Positions 10,810 through 23,968 are shown, counted from the stretch's first letter. The stretch: 64,000 bases of DNA from Brienomyrus brachyistius (GCF_023856365.1 NC_064548.1:10465642-10529641); one strand, 5' to 3'. Translations and numbers: made by a program. The notes: generated from the sequence alone by a model not told the origin.

Positions 10810-13254
10810 AGAGTTGCTTGCCATTCCAGGCACCTGGGAGAAGGGCTTGAAAGAGTTTCACACGCTGTGGCTCGCCAGTCAAACCATGCCATGAAAGGTC
10901 CCGAAGAAGCAGCAGTGGGTCCGATGCTGTTTCTTCCGCAAAACCCTGTTAATTCACACTTTCTCTCGAAGGGAACAGTTTGTAGTCGAAACAAAAGGTG
11001 TAAAGGCATATAAGTTCCAAACAGAAATAGCCTCCTACAATGCGAAGAATTAAGATGTGTGTTTTTTTTTTTTTTCTCTGAGAGAAATAATGATTCATAA
11101 TTCTAGCCCGTCTAACAAACAGGACACAGTGGTGAATAGGTTCAGGAGTCACATTGACAGAATGGCCAGGATGCTTGCTGGGCTCAGCCGTATACTGAGC
11201 AGAAATGCAACGTAGGCACATTCTCAGAAGCATTAAACCTAGAGAGGGATAGGTTTTCATCAGCAGGTCTGGAAAAGTCAACACTACCTGTACGCTAGCT
11301 CATTCCCCCGATGAGGTTGTCGAGTTTGGAAATGTGTGATTGTGAATGACACCTTTCATGTTCAAAATCTCACCAATATTAAACTTTAAATGCGCTGCTT
11401 TTATTTACATTTCTAATACAAAGGGATGATCATGTTAATAATGAACTTGCAGTTTGCATATGTGGTAACGTCGTGTTTTCATTTCTTGTCCAGTACTTGA
11501 GCGATACACAACACTATTATTATTGCCAAAAAAAATCCACTTTGTGGATCAGTGGGACTCAAAGCAAATAAGAGCCATGTGTCCGAGATATCTAAACAGA
11601 TTAGTGACGTGTTTAGCCAGACACTTCAAAAAAGCCTTAAATGATACGAATGCTTTGATTTCATAGACATATACTGGCTATAAGTATTCAGGAGATACTC
11701 CCAGAACACAATAGGCTTTTGCATGCATGATTTAACCTCATTTTGGCCCCTTGGAAGGTACTGAATGCAAGATATTTTTGAAGCAGGAGAATTCCAGAGT
11801 TAAGTATTAAAAACACAGCAGGATGGAGAGAGGAAGGGTAGTGCCAAGGCCTCACCTCTGAGAGCAAAGGTGCATTCCCTGACTGTGCTACGCCGAACAA
11901 TGATCTAAGTGTCTCCTGCATACTTTAGCCCGACCGCGGGAGAGAAGCGAACGGCGAACTGGCTGCATGGTATTAATAGACATGCCTGCGGTTTCTAGGC
12001 CACCTGTCCTCCCCTGCGCTGTCATGCGGTGCCACTTACGAGCTGTTATGTGAACCTGTCACATCTGTCCTCGCAGGCGGCTCGCTGCGCAGGTACGACC
12101 CGCCCGGAGAGCTAGCAGAACCGCCTCAGTTTTATTTAGGTTTCTCTGTTGTCGACATCGGCTATAATGCTAATCGCTAACGGCAGGGCATACTGTCAAA
12201 ACAGTAACTGCACACTGGTGTCATTGCATCTAACCTACTAAATATTAATGCATGTACCCTAGGTTACATCAAACCAACTGCATATTAATAAAGGCTTTAG
12301 CTATTCATGTATTTTAAAATACTGTTTGCAGTAGTATAATTGCAATAAATCTTAATTGCATAATAAAGGTATAATAATAAATAGTCATGTCATGTCAATA
12401 ATAGAGGTATTGTGTTCACAGGGGCACCTCGAGCCATTTCATGAAATATGAATTAATGACGGTCTTTTGGCCAAACTCACTATATACCAATTGCCTACCA
12501 TTATGATTTATAGTTCTTCAGCATTTAGCTGTATAACTCTTAATTATGCAAGTAAAGCAGTCAGATCTGTACAAAACAGCCATCGTGGATGTTCACATTG
12601 ATCTGGAATCAAAGGGAGTTTCTCTCAACAAGGCTTCCCCGTGAGGGATCGCAGAGCTGGGGCTCCAGCAGTATTACTGAGCTCTGCACTTTAAGTGAGT
12701 AATATCTTATCCTCACGGTGCAGTTTTGTATCTGTATGTTATGGGTTATTCCTTCTTCATTGTATACTGTTGTTCTTAATGCCTTCCGCGGCTCGTCAAG
12801 TAAACAGCATGAGGCACTTTGGCACATGCCCAGTAAAACAACTTGAGTCTTGAATTGCTGAATGAATACATCTACCTATGCTTTCTGTAATCCTCCTCCC
12901 CGATGGGGGCTTCGTTAATTCATGCCTAACCAGCACTAGTCTCGTACACCTAGACCCTTTTATTAAGGTCTGTCTCCAACATCTGTACCTGCCACTCTTT
13001 GATCAGAAGGCATGACTTCAGACTCTTCACAGCTACCTTTCAATCCACAAACCCAGCGGACGCTTGAGAAGGGACAGTTAGCAAATCAGCACATCCTGGA
13101 ACCCTAGACAATTACACCTACTGAGTCATACCCTTGTATTACTATGTAATGTAAGAGGATTTCCCTTGCCTTAACAAAACAACATTTTGCGTACAATACC
13201 ACCCTTCTTAATGCTTAGAGACACTGTAGACTCACTATTCCCAATAATAAATGT
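10810..13254. other. Non-coding, no gene recognised
   Basis: Includes a T14 run at 11062-11075. Around 12140-12190 there is CpG-containing sequence with GCTAAT motifs (ATGCTAATCGCTAACG), a possible regulatory block. No other feature recognised. Confidence 0.5.
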
Positions 13255-13258
13255 GCAC

Positions 13259-13286
13259 TTCTCAAAAAAAATTAAGGAACACTCTG
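13259..13286 (+). repeat. Left terminal inverted repeat of Tc1-like element
   Basis: Pairs with 14792-14823. The best-preserved stretch is CTCAAAAAAA-ATTAA followed by GGAACACT (GGGACACT in the partner). Confidence 0.8.
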
Positions 13287-13508
13287 AAAACACGTCAGAT
13301 CTCAATGGGAAAATAATCAGGCTGGACATCGATACTGATATGGACTGGGTAATGTGTCAGGAATGAAAGGATGCCACATCATTTGATGAAAATGAAAATC
13401 ATCAACCTATAGAGGGCTGAATTCAAAGACTGAAAATGAAAGTGAAAAAATGATGCAGCAGGCTAGTCCATTTTGCCGAAATTTCATTGCAGCAACTCAA
13501 AATCGTAC

Positions 13509-14514
13509 TCAATAGTTTGTATGGCTCCCTCGTGCTTGTATGCATGCCTGACAATGTCGGGGCATGTGCCTAATGAGATTACAGATGGTGTTCTGGAGTT
13601 CTTCTCCCAGAGCTGGACCAGGGCATCACTGAGCTCCTGGACAGTCTGAGGTGCAACCTGGTGGAGTCAGATGGACCGAAACATAATGTCGCAGAGGATT
13701 TCTATTGGATTTAGGTCAGGCGAGCGTGGGGACCAGTCAATGGTATCAATTCCTTCATTCTCCAGGAATTGCCTGCATACTCTCACCACATGGGGCCGGG
13801 CATTGTCGTGCACCAGGAGGAACCCAGGACCCACTGCACCAGGATAGGGTCTGACAATAGGTTCAAGGATTTCATCCCGATACCGAACGGCAGTCAAGGT
13901 GCCGTTGTGTAGCCTGCCATGGATATGCCTCCCCAGACCATCATTGACTCACAACCAAACCAGTCATGCTGAACAATGTTACAGGCAGCATAATGTTCTC
14001 CATGGCTTCTCCAGGCCCTTTCACATCTGTTACATGTGCTCAGAGTGAACCTGCTCTCATCTGCGAAAAGCACAGGGCGCCAGTAGAGGACCTGCCAATT
14101 CTGGTGTTCTATGGCAAATGCCAATCGAGCTCCATGGTGCCGGGCAGTGAGCACAGGGTCCAGTAGAGGACGTCGGGCCCTCAGGCCACTTTCATAAAGT
14201 CTGTGTCGGATTGTTTGGTCAGAGATATTCACACCAGTGGCCTGCTGGAGGTCATTCTGTAGGACTCTGGCAGTGCTCATCCTGTTCCTCCTTGCACAAA
14301 GGAGCAGATACCAGTCCTGCTGATGGGTTAAGCACCTTCTACGGCCCTGTCCAGCTCTCCTTGAGTATCTGCCTGTCTCCTGGAATCTCCTCCATGCCCT
14401 TGAGACTGTGCTGGGAGACACAGCAAACCTTCTGGCAATGGCACATATTGATGCGCCATCCTGGAGGAGTTGGACTACCTGTGCAACCTCTGTAGGGTCC
14501 AGGCATCGCCTCAT
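13509..14514 (-). pseudogene. Tc1-like transposase, frameshifted
   Basis: Decayed transposase that in intact copies cuts and pastes the element at TA dinucleotides. The chosen start is the ATG at 14514 (MRRCLDP); the frame is open a little further upstream without another ATG. The first piece, to about 13894, has an N-terminal helix-turn-helix ([20 protein letters not shown]), a basic GQGRRR linker, a second HTH and the first catalytic aspartate in FADESRF. A one-base type frameshift after WGGISMAG at about 13905 separates it from the second piece (13897-13667), which has the second aspartate in HDNARPH and the glutamate in DLNPIE with 34 residues between them, i.e. DD34E. A stop follows at about 13667 and a further frameshift near 13600. 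The C-terminal remnant (about 13600-13509) ends at a TGA. All three catalytic residues are still encoded but not in one frame. Confidence 0.9.
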
Positions 14515-14791
14515 GCTACCAGTAGTGACACTGACCGTCGCCAAATGCAAAACCAGTGAAAAACAGTAAAAAAAAAAAAAAAAAAAGATGAGGAGGGAAA
14601 AATGCCAGTGGCCCCCACCTGTTAAACCATTCCTGTTTTGGGGGTCGTCTCATTGTTGCCTCTCTTGTGCACCTGTTGATAATTTCATTAACACCAAAGC
14701 AGCTGAAACTGATTAACCACCCCCTCCGCTACTTAACTGACCAGATCAGTATCCCAGAAGTTTAATTGACTTGATGCTATACTCAGATTAA

Positions 14792-14823
14792 AAAGTGTCC
14801 CGTTAATTTTTTTGAGCTTTGTG
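14792..14823 (-). repeat. Right terminal inverted repeat of Tc1-like element
   Basis: Reverse complement matches the left end with a few substitutions and one A-run length difference. Confidence 0.8.
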
Positions 14824-14825
14824 TT

Positions 14826-17090
14826 TTGGGAAAGTTTAAGGGTGAAGCGCAACACGTACCTTGTTATAAGGCAAATTTAAAATGATTCACAATTAAATCA
14901 TTAATTGAGGAACAGCCCTTAGCAATAATAGCAACAGTTTTAGTCAGATGTTTTGTTACCCTGAGGTGTGCTCCAGCGGGTGTCTTGTTTTTGCGTTTAG
15001 GTTTCCAGACAGGTTCTAATTAAAGTGCATTCCGAAACCGGGAGGACTTTGGCTCCTGACCCGACTTGCCAACCTTATTGTTGAGATTATCAGATGAAAT
15101 AATTTGTTTTCATGCACTTATCAGCAGATAACAACACTTGGCTTATAGTCACGGGACCTGACGATTTCTCGACTGAAGATCTGGGCTTGACCTTGGTGTT
15201 AGTTCAACCGGAATATTTATACCAACAGCTCATGGGTTGACAAATCCAGTTGATGAGAGCCAAGAATGCCGCAAATGCAGCAAATGCTAATCAGCGCTAA
15301 TGTATCATCAGACAAGCAGGATAAATTATGGAACCTCTGACCTGGTGTCCTCCACTTTGAAAAAAGCATGTAAATATGTACCTTTGTCTTTAACTTCCTC
15401 TTGTGATACATTTACATTGTTATATGATGTAAATAAATAATAAGAAACAAACCTTCGAAGGGAACTAGGTTTCACAAAATGCCCCCTGCTGGATAAAAAG
15501 AGAAACAAAATATTATCGCATGCCAGATTTTGCATAATTGATTGCAACGTGCAGCACCTGTCGCAGCTGCAGCATGTTGATAGCCTTATCCCAGATTGCG
15601 GTGGGAGAGAAACTGCGTCAGTGTAGAACAGACTCTTGCTACCTCCCTGCCCACATATGGAAGTTGCTCTCCTTTCCACCGCAGTGCCTATGTAGGTCCT
15701 GCAAAATGTGACACTGTCCATCTGAACCTGTGCCTGAGATGTTTCCATATCACTTTCCTTCTCCATCGGCCGAGGGACTCCCTGCCTCTTGTTTCACTGT
15801 AAACACACTTTTCACCAGGCATCCACACCTCGCGCTGAAATTCTCCAGCTGCAGTATAATTTAACGGCCAAGCCTTCATGGAGGGCCTCCGCGAGGTGGA
15901 TCCCTCGCCCTGCGATCACGCTGCCGCGTTTATGTTTACAGTGCCACTGCAGCGTCCGTTGCTGAAGCGCCTTCATCTAGGCCCTGCATGGTCGCGGCGA
16001 GCAGGGAAGGCGTCCAAAGGCCTCTCTGTCTTAAAGGAACGAGGAGGGAGAGAGGGAGCCAAGAGGCAACAGCTGATGGATGGGAGGTTGAGGATAGGGG
16101 CTGTGGACCCCTGGACCCCCTCCCAAGCCACTGACCAGATGGTCATCCGGAATTACGCAAGACCGTCATTCCGCCCTGGGAACTTGGCCCCCAGCCTGCG
16201 AGGCTGTAGATCTGCACAGAAGGGGGGCCCAGAGAGAGAGTAGTGACCTGGGTCCGAGCTGGCCCTGGGCTCTATGGGTTAGCCCTCTCGCCGTCTCAAA
16301 TCGTATAAACAATTGCGCGAGGAATCCTCCCGAGTGTCGGGTGGGGGTGCGGGGGGGGGGGCGCAGAGGCTCAACCCAACTAGCTGCCTGTCTTCATATT
16401 CCAGAACCTTCCAGAAACCCGAGGCATCCGGGGGATCATCTGAGACCGACAGAAACAGCGATGTTTCGGACCGGAGGTCTTATTTTTCATTTGTTTGACG
16501 CAGACGTCGTCCTGTCGTGCGTTTCCGGGCATTTTCGAGACGGTAGACATGCAAAGTCAGGACAGCTAGAGCTTGTTTGGTAAACAGAGAAGGTGAGAGA
16601 AGGTGATACCTCAGAGACACCCGCTGCCAGCTGGGCCATCGGAGGTGACGCACCTTCGGTGAATCATTTGCCATGTAATTTATTACTGGGGGGATCTTGC
16701 TTGCCCATTGAGGGGGAAAAAAAAGCAAATTACAAAAATACTCCCACCACGTGATTCAGGGAATTTCACCAAGGATTTATTGCTCTGTGTTAAATGTCTG
16801 CTGGAAGTGTGGTTTTATTTATATTTTTTTTTATGTTTTTTACTGATGCTGGGGCATTACTTTGGCACCAAGTGGTCAATAAATTTGGCCCATGCTGAGA
16901 TATTTGAGCTAAAAAGAAATTTCAAACTTGAGAGGTTCCAAGAAGTCTGTAAACTACATTTTTAGAACTTATTTTTTTAAGCTACTTGTTGAAAGTATCA
17001 TCGGTGCATTTTATGTTATATTAACTTCTCTTCATTCCATAGCCTTTCCAGATTTACTAAACTTCTCTTATCTCTTTTTATAGGGTATTT
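14826..17090. other. Non-coding; GC-richer block 15.6-16.6 kb
   Basis: No gene recognised. TGCTAATCAGCGCTAATGTA at 15285-15304 contains paired TAAT-type motifs. About 15880-16560 is GC-richer with many CpGs and gives several overlapping open frames, none with a recognisable domain. A G11 run lies at 16351-16361. Confidence 0.5.
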
Positions 17091-17102
17091 GGGGGGGGGG
17101 GG
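17091..17102. repeat. Poly-G tract (12 bases)
   Basis: Uninterrupted run of G. Confidence 0.9.
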
Positions 17103-20100
17103 AATGGTATTCAGAATATGGCATTGATTTACATGCAGGGGATTGAAGGAACACTGTACTTTTGTTTTCAGTATAGCCCTTAGATTCTAGAATCCACAGA
17201 ATACACAGAGAAATCCACAGAAATCACTTTTCTGCAAAGCAAATGCTAATCCCAGTCTGGTAGTAGCACAGAATGGACCTCCATGTGCCTAAGGGAGAAA
17301 AGGGCCGTGTGGCAGTCTGGTTCGACGGTAACATTAACCAGGGTGCTGGGGACAGCCAACTGATTCACATGTCACCGCTGATCTGCCAGGGATAGCATGA
17401 CAGAGTAACACTACGCCCGGTATTGGTAGGCATTGTCAAACCGGAGCTTCGGCCGAGTGGCAGAGAGGGAGGGATTGAGAGGCTTCTGACAGTCACCAGA
17501 CACGGCCAGCGGATCATAGCCCAGGTTGGGGTTTCGGACTGTAAGGAAGCGATAGAAAAATAATACGATGGAGTGGTAGGGTTACCGTCAGTTTTTGATT
17601 CTGTGAACTGGCAGCCCCATGAATGGACATAAATACTGTTAAAAAATGTGTCTTCTTAAAGTCTGGGGTAACGGAGAACAGCAGTCATGCACATTCACAA
17701 ACCCATCCGCCTTATATGGAGCTGTGCAGCAGGTAGGCTGCCCTTTGAAAGCATCGCCAAATATTCTTTAGCATAAGGCAGCTGTTTCTCCAATACGGGG
17801 GCTGCACAAAGACACGTATTCTTCTTCCCTGCTCCTTGGATGTCCCTCGTTCCACGAGACGACGGACTCGGCCAGTCATTTTGCTATAATTAGACGGAAG
17901 AGGTGCTCGCTTGCTCGCTGGCTACCCACAGGGGGAAGGAAAGAAAAAAAAAACCTGCGTAATTGCAAGCTTTGCATGTTCAGGCTGAGACGACAGTGTT
18001 TTAGGACTTGGGTAACCCTTTTTTAAAAAGCGAGGAGGAGCCCCGGACAAGTGGCCTCCCTGCCCTGCAGACACTGCAGCGATGCGAAGGAGGAAGGGTG
18101 GGGGGAAGGGTCCTCCCCGGGGGCCCGATCATAGTCAGGATTTCATTCACCCGCAGTGGCACCAGACATAATTACAAAGGGAGGGTAAGTTTGGAGATGG
18201 GGGGGGGGGGGGGTGGTGAGAGTGTTAACTGCAGAGGCAAAAAAAAAAATCACTTGTCTCTTGTCGAATTGTAAGTGATAACAAAGAGATAACGGGGTGG
18301 CATTATGTCACGCAGACGGCGCTGATGCTTATCACGAAGACGCCATGCCTGAACCCGAGGTCACATGATGCAGCCATGAATACTGACTGAGGTTGTCCCT
18401 CTTGTAGAATCCAAGCCTCCATGACTGATATGTCAGCGGGGGCCCCGGTGAACAGAGGCCAAAACCCCATCCCAATAATAACTCGCTAATGCATTTAACA
18501 AACGCCGGTGCGGAGGAGGCAAGCATATTTTTCTGGGTAGAGTTTCCTGGACATCCAGTGTGGCCATTTCTCCTGTGTTCGCTGTTGACAATTGTAGCTA
18601 AGCAATAATCTGAAGTCTCAATCACGGCTTGACTGAGAACCAAATAGCCCATTAATAGCGTGTTTAAATTGCAGCCCTCACTTCAGAAAATAAATAAGGT
18701 CATTCAGCGCGATATACATAAATGCAGACTTGGCCATTACCTGTTTCGATGCGTGCCATGCGGAACTCAGGGGTTGGAAATAAATTGTATAGGCCAAGTA
18801 AATATTGACGCTACATGGAAAATGTTAACTCACATACAGAATTTTTGTCATCCTTTTAACGCGGTTCATTTCGGTGTAGTCTTTCACCCATTGAGGTTGT
18901 TTCTTTATGGTCTACGGCATGCCCTGCTGTTCCAGACACATTTAAACATGAGATTACCGCGTGTCTACATGTATGTAATTACTATGTCGTCTGCAGGCTT
19001 TTTTTGTGGCTGCCTAGGTAAACCTGAGTACAGGCTGGCCCCTGGGCCTCATTTAGGAAGCGGCTGAGAGTGATATAATGATCCCTTAATCTTTCCCTGT
19101 ACCACATTGTAGGGACTGGCTTTGTTGGGGGAATGTATGAAATAGTGGCTGCTGGAACAACTATTCCCTGTACAAGCATTGGCCAGGTCCAGCAGTGATG
19201 CCTAGAACAGGCTGTCAGTTCAACTGATGTGGTCTAATTGCAATTCCATTTATGACAAAAGTTACTGCGCCACCTATTTCATGTATCTCAAAATTGTGGC
19301 TATATTTGGACTCAAATCCCTCCTTTATCCACTGACATCTATTAAGGGTTGTGAGTATGAATTCCAGTGGGTACAAAATTCATTACAAATTCTTTAATAA
19401 TTCCAACAAAAGAGATGTACACTCATGAGGCTAATCAGATCACAAAAAGCTACAATTTAGTTATGATTCAACTGTATGTCTACGTGTAATGTATCTGAAG
19501 ATACATGCCACTAAGCCAGCACTGTCTAGAATGTCAAAAATACTATTGTGTGTGATGTTCTCCAAAACAACGGCGAGATGGTTGTTTTTTTTTTTTTTTT
19601 TTATTGCGTCCCCATTTTATTTATGAGTTATTAAGTCTTACATTCCCAGTCACATGAAAAATCCCTCTTCAGAAAGCCAAAGCCCAGAGTTATGACTCTC
19701 GACAAAGAGCAATGTAAATTCTTTCTCATGACTCATGAATGTGTAGCAAAGGTCAGGGTGATGTGTGAGAAAGAGAACGCTAGCATTCTGGAAGTGGTTC
19801 ATTTCTACTCACCCGTGGCTATGAATTCTTAGTGCCTGGTTTCAGCTTTGAGTTTAGGTGTCATCTACTCTACTGCAAGTAAAGACAGGGATGCATGGTG
19901 GAACACAAGGTCAATGCTCAGCTTCACAATATATAAGTTAATCCTTCTACTGCGCGGGAGGTAGGGTTGCAGAGACAAAAACTCATAAACCTGAAGGATG
20001 ATGGTTCACTTTGAGCTTGAACTCTGTTAAGCTACAGATAAGATACTTCACATCAATATCTCTCTGTTTAGATAAGGCAAAGTGGCAATTTGTCTCATAA

Positions 20101-20127
20101 TTATGGGACTAACTAAAACTAAAAATA
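17103..20127. other. Non-coding, no gene recognised
   Basis: Contains a G15 run (18199-18213) and a T run at about 19585-19602. About 18290-18660 is CpG-containing with CGCTAATGCATTTAAC near 18483, a possible regulatory block. Open frames present have no recognisable domain. Confidence 0.5.
18199..18213. repeat. Poly-G tract (15 bases)
   Basis: Uninterrupted run of G followed by TGGTGAG. Confidence 0.9.
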
Positions 20128-20361
20128 TATTGGTAGCACTTTATGGAGGGGAACAAATAATGTAGTAGTACACTCTGACTTTATGTATTAATTAACCAGA
20201 AACCTAGTGTTACTCTAGGCTATTCTCATAATGATGTTCTCATCATTAATCAATCATAATGGTTCATGTATTTCATGCAGCTACAATATGCAGATACAAT
20301 ATTTGTTCATGATTTGTACTTGAGTAGTAACTGAGCCCCTTCAAGTATAGTGTTACCAATA
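20128..20361. mobile_element. Short non-autonomous DNA transposon (MITE)
   Basis: The left end TATTGGTAGCACTTTA matches the reverse complement of the right end, TATTGGTAACACTATA, and the next bases (GGAGGGGA versus GAAGGGGC) are also alike. About 234 bp, AT-rich, no coding capacity. TTGGTAACACTTTA-type ends are widespread in fish MITEs; I cannot assign the superfamily with certainty. Confidence 0.65.
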
Positions 20362-21632
20362 AAACTGTTAGACTCTTAAACTAGTGTCAGTCGTAGAATT
20401 TCAGCTATTAATAATGAGATTGCCGAAAATTAAAGTCATTTAAATTTGAGCGAAGTGAATCTATGATTGGTTTATGTTGTGTAACTCAGTGAACTCAGTA
20501 AACCAAGGTTAGGTTGAAGAAATTTATGTCCGTGGTCATTTCTTTGTTGTTGGTGAGCAAAACATGTTTACAGGTTGTGATTTGTGACTGTTGTATATTT
20601 AATAATTCCAGAAGCACACATCAGACTTCAGGCTAAGTCAGGGTGAACACGCTGTTCTATAAAATATGAAAACAGCATCTTCCAGAATACCCCTGAGAAG
20701 TCCACTACGCTCACGCAGTTGGGAAACAAGTGCTTTTGGCAAACGGGGCTTGGACTCCATTTAAAGGTCTCTGAGATTTACAGAGGTATTTAGAACGAGG
20801 AGCGGAGAGATGTGAGGAAACACTGAGGGTATTGAGAAGCCGGAGGACAGAGTCTGGGGCTGCACACCCTTTTTTACAAATGAGCATGTCATAACCGAGG
20901 AAGAGGGGGAAATGGTCACCCTGTCACGTCTGGGTAGAGGGGCGGGGAAAGCCACAGGCGAGACAAAACAGCCAATCAATTATCTTACCCTGACTGTTCA
21001 TTGGGGTGGTGGGTGGATTTTTTGGGCAGATATTACATCGCAAGGCCAGTGCCTTACGTGTCCCATGCCAGCTTCAGTGCTTGGTTGGCTGTTCACCAGC
21101 TCTCCCCAGACCCTGACCTGTTATGCAGATGACAGCAGGAGATCGGAGATTTTATCCAGCGTGGCTCATGTCTGTTTTTTCTTGAGAACATAAACTGAAA
21201 CACACACAAATGGCACTTTTACTTATTTGCCATCAAGTTATTTTTAGATTAAATAAACTGTGCGCAGCCACTCTGTAACTTACAGGACAAAAACAAATTC
21301 TTATTATTTTAATGAAACCAGAGTGCCTAAACATATTTTCAACAGCAAAGAATTATGAGTGTTTTCATTTAATGTAAAATAAAAGCTGTGAGATGTTAGT
21401 ATATTTGTCAGATTTCTGTTGGGTGGGACAGTAAGTCACAATCACAAAATCTGTGCTCCCCGCTGACGTTCGCGTCGATCGGCATCTGTGTCGGCTTGTT
21501 GTTCGGCACGCTTGCTTCGACTTCAGCCTCCCTCAAGGAGACTAAGGATTATTAGCACCCATATGCAAGCCTGATGTCATATTGGAATTATAACATAAAT
21601 ATCCATGCAAGAAATAAAAGCATGTATGCACA
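20362..21632. other. Non-coding, no gene recognised
   Basis: About 21455-21545 is unusually CpG-rich (GACGTTCGCGTCGATCGGC) for its surroundings. Otherwise nothing recognised. Confidence 0.5.
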
Positions 21633-21745
21633 AGTCAAGTCAAGTGGGATTTAACATCATACCATCCGTATATGGTACAGGTATGCAGTGGCACTAAATA
21701 ATATTCCCACAGGACCATGGTGCAACACACAGAGAGTAAGTGACA
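21633..21745 (+). repeat. Dispersed repeat fragment (probable LINE-related)
   Basis: Starts with tandem CAAGT units (CAAGTCAAGTCAAGT) and continues through an ATACCATCCGTATATGG stretch to CAGGACCATGGTGCAACACA. This matches a repeat common in teleost genomes that I associate with LINE ends; the family name is not certain. Confidence 0.45.
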
Positions 21746-21757
21746 GGGGGGGGGGGG
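21746..21757. repeat. Poly-G tract (12 bases)
   Basis: Uninterrupted run of G. Confidence 0.9.
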
Positions 21758-23367
21758 TCTCCATACTACAAAATACAGGACAGTGTGAAGTAGGGGGGTT
21801 GGAAAAATGCTAAGGTTTATCTAGAGTGAAATGTGTATGTAAACAAAAAACAGCAACATGAAAAGGATGAAATAAATGTAGTGGAATGAAATAAATCCAT
21901 TACTCATAATAAGTTAAAGTGACCAGTGCCAGTCGAGGAGGATGGGGGGTCAGGTTTCTACCAACCTCTTGCATTTGTATTCAGAAACACCTCTGTATCC
22001 TTGGACCCCTAACCCCCTCCCCCCAGGGAATTTCCCTGCCCAGTGCTCATCTGCCCCAAGGTGGGAGACAATTCACCTTATTTACCTCAGCTGGCATTTC
22101 AGCCGGGAAATTAAGTACAATCACTGTGCTTTTCCAAAGCGGTGAGTACAGGTCACAACACATTACATGACACCAAGGATCACTGTAGGCAACTGGGAGG
22201 AAAGATATGGTCAATTGTTGAACAACAAAGGCATTTGACTATGCTTGGCTGTGTAATTATTCCTCTAAACTCAACTTTGTCACGAACCACCGTGTAATTA
22301 TACTGTCTAATTGCTTCTTACAGGCATACTGGGAATGTAACATGACTCGCAGATCACACTTAGGCATAAGCCCAAAAAATGCATCCAGCTCAAGAAGATC
22401 TTGCGAAAAATAAACAGAATCAGAAAGGAGCCTCTTTGCATACGACGAAGATGAATGAGTTTAGCGAAATAAAGGTTATTCCTCATGCGGAGTATACGAT
22501 CCCGTTCATCTGGGGAGCGGACTGCCAGATGTATGGGATAATCCCGCCCACCTGAACCAGATGACTGACCAACCAGCAGCACAAACCACACCGGATGTCT
22601 GCTACACAGATCAGATTTTAACTGGTGATTTGATGGAAGACTTACCCGCACGTGTGTCCCTGACAAGCATCCTAGCATTTCCGCTACACGGAAACTGTTT
22701 TGTTATTTGATGGTACGTGGCAACGGTAAATAGTGCCCATTCCCCGTTTCCTTGGTTCCCAGCATCCCACCCGCTGCTGTCTACTCAGCCATCGCTTGGC
22801 GCCCACCACCCAGACACAGACACATATGCGTTTTTACTATAATCAGCAAAAAAAAATTAATAAATAATCTTGTTTTCCTTTTTTCACTGGGTTGGGACGA
22901 TACGTCTTCTTGGGGAAATACAGGGTCTCTGAGTTTTGTGGTACTTTAGCACCTGCAGCGTTTGGTCGTCATGAGGCAGATCTGGCACCGCTGATGCCGG
23001 CTGTAGGTGACATTTAGAGCTGAGACTGGGAACCGCCCCAGTTTGGCTCCGTGTGGTGAAATGGCATGCATTTAAACAGCATTGCTCCAGGGTGGGTGTG
23101 GTGATTAGGTTTCAAGTACGTCACTGGATAAGGAGAGGAATATCATGCCAGAGTGTGCTTTTGTGCTGACTTTGAGGGGAAGGGTTTTAAGGTCATTTGA
23201 GATCAGACAACTGCTTGTAATGAGGTGTTTTATTGTGGCGCTCGAGTGGTGTAAAGGAAAAAGAGGAGACTGTGGTACAAGCACTCAGGTGGGCTGTTCA
23301 CCATTCCCAAAGGGATAGGAGGTTCTTTCTCATTGACAATGCATGAAGTTCTTCTTTTCCTCTACAT
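21758..23367. other. Non-coding, no gene recognised
   Basis: A minus-strand frame at 22307-22678 is open for about 120 codons but shows no domain. The 22380-22560 part is CpG-containing and low in repeats. Nothing else recognised. Confidence 0.5.
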
Positions 23368-23489
23368 CAGTGTTTCCCAACCCAGTCCTCAGGGACCCGC
23401 AGACAGTCCATGTTTTTGCTTCCTTCCAGCTCACTGGACCATCGCATGGACCATCACTGGGTCCTCAAGGACCAGGTTGAGAAACACTG
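23368..23489. mobile_element. hAT-type MITE with 8-bp target duplication
   Basis: 122-bp non-autonomous element. The left end CAGTGTTTCCCAACCCAGTC matches the reverse complement of the right end, CAGTGTTTCTCAACCTGGTC. It is flanked on both sides by the identical 8-mer CTCTACAT (23360-23367 and 23490-23497). CAGTG-type termini and 8-bp target duplications are the hallmark of the hAT superfamily. It encodes nothing and would depend on a transposase supplied in trans. Confidence 0.9.
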
Positions 23490-23899
23490 CTCTACATGGA
23501 TACCGTCACACTTTCGTGACGTATTGTCTGGATGTTTCAGGTTACGGAGTAAACAAGTGTCCTGAATTCAGCAGAATGAATGGTTCCTAGAAGTATTGAG
23601 CATCAGTGGACATTCTAAACTGCAACAACAACATTGGCTGAATATCTGATATACTAATTCATTATTCATTATAATTCGTATTGATGCGTGAAAATTGTCA
23701 GAGATCATTATTTGATATCTTCCTGAAATGCATAAATGTGTTTTTAAGCATCACAAAAATTCAAATGTACCACAGATCAGGGTATCACTTGATACTCCTT
23801 TTACTCTGTCAGTGTAACACAATAGTAAGATATACTATAGGTCTCATGGAGGTAAGCATGCTTTCCATCTATCATCTATCAATTTATCAGTCCATTGAT

Positions 23900-23968
23900 T
23901 CATACATCGATCCATCTATTTTCAAACCACTCATTGTGCTCTGGGTCTCAGGGCCATCCCATACAGGT
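23900..23968 (-). mobile_element. tRNA-derived SINE, 3' fragment
   Basis: Reads ATCGATCCATCTATTTTC then AAACCACTCATTGTGCTCTG, corresponding to the inverted tail and adjoining segment of the SINE at 53204-53559. Only the 3' end is present and it is diverged. Confidence 0.55.

Larger units (their letters stand above)
13255..14825 (-). mobile_element. Tc1-like DNA transposon, inactivated
   Basis: Tc1/mariner-superfamily element of about 1.57 kb, the usual size. The left end (CTCAAAAAAAATTAAGGAAC, 13261-13280) matches the reverse complement of the right end (CTCAAAAAAATTAACGGGAC, ending about 14814). Similarity between the ends continues inward (GATACTGATATGG on the left, GATACTGATCTGG in the reverse complement of the right). 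One transposase gene fills the minus strand between them. The TA target duplication cannot be placed with certainty because the outermost bases have diverged. A poly-A run at 14569-14586 lies just upstream of the gene. Confidence 0.9.

Noticed and set aside
10513..11013. Overlapping frames on both strands of 100-127 codons
   Set aside because: They run through the (TC)n microsatellite at 10766-10809, giving artificial SLSLSL or RERERE stretches.
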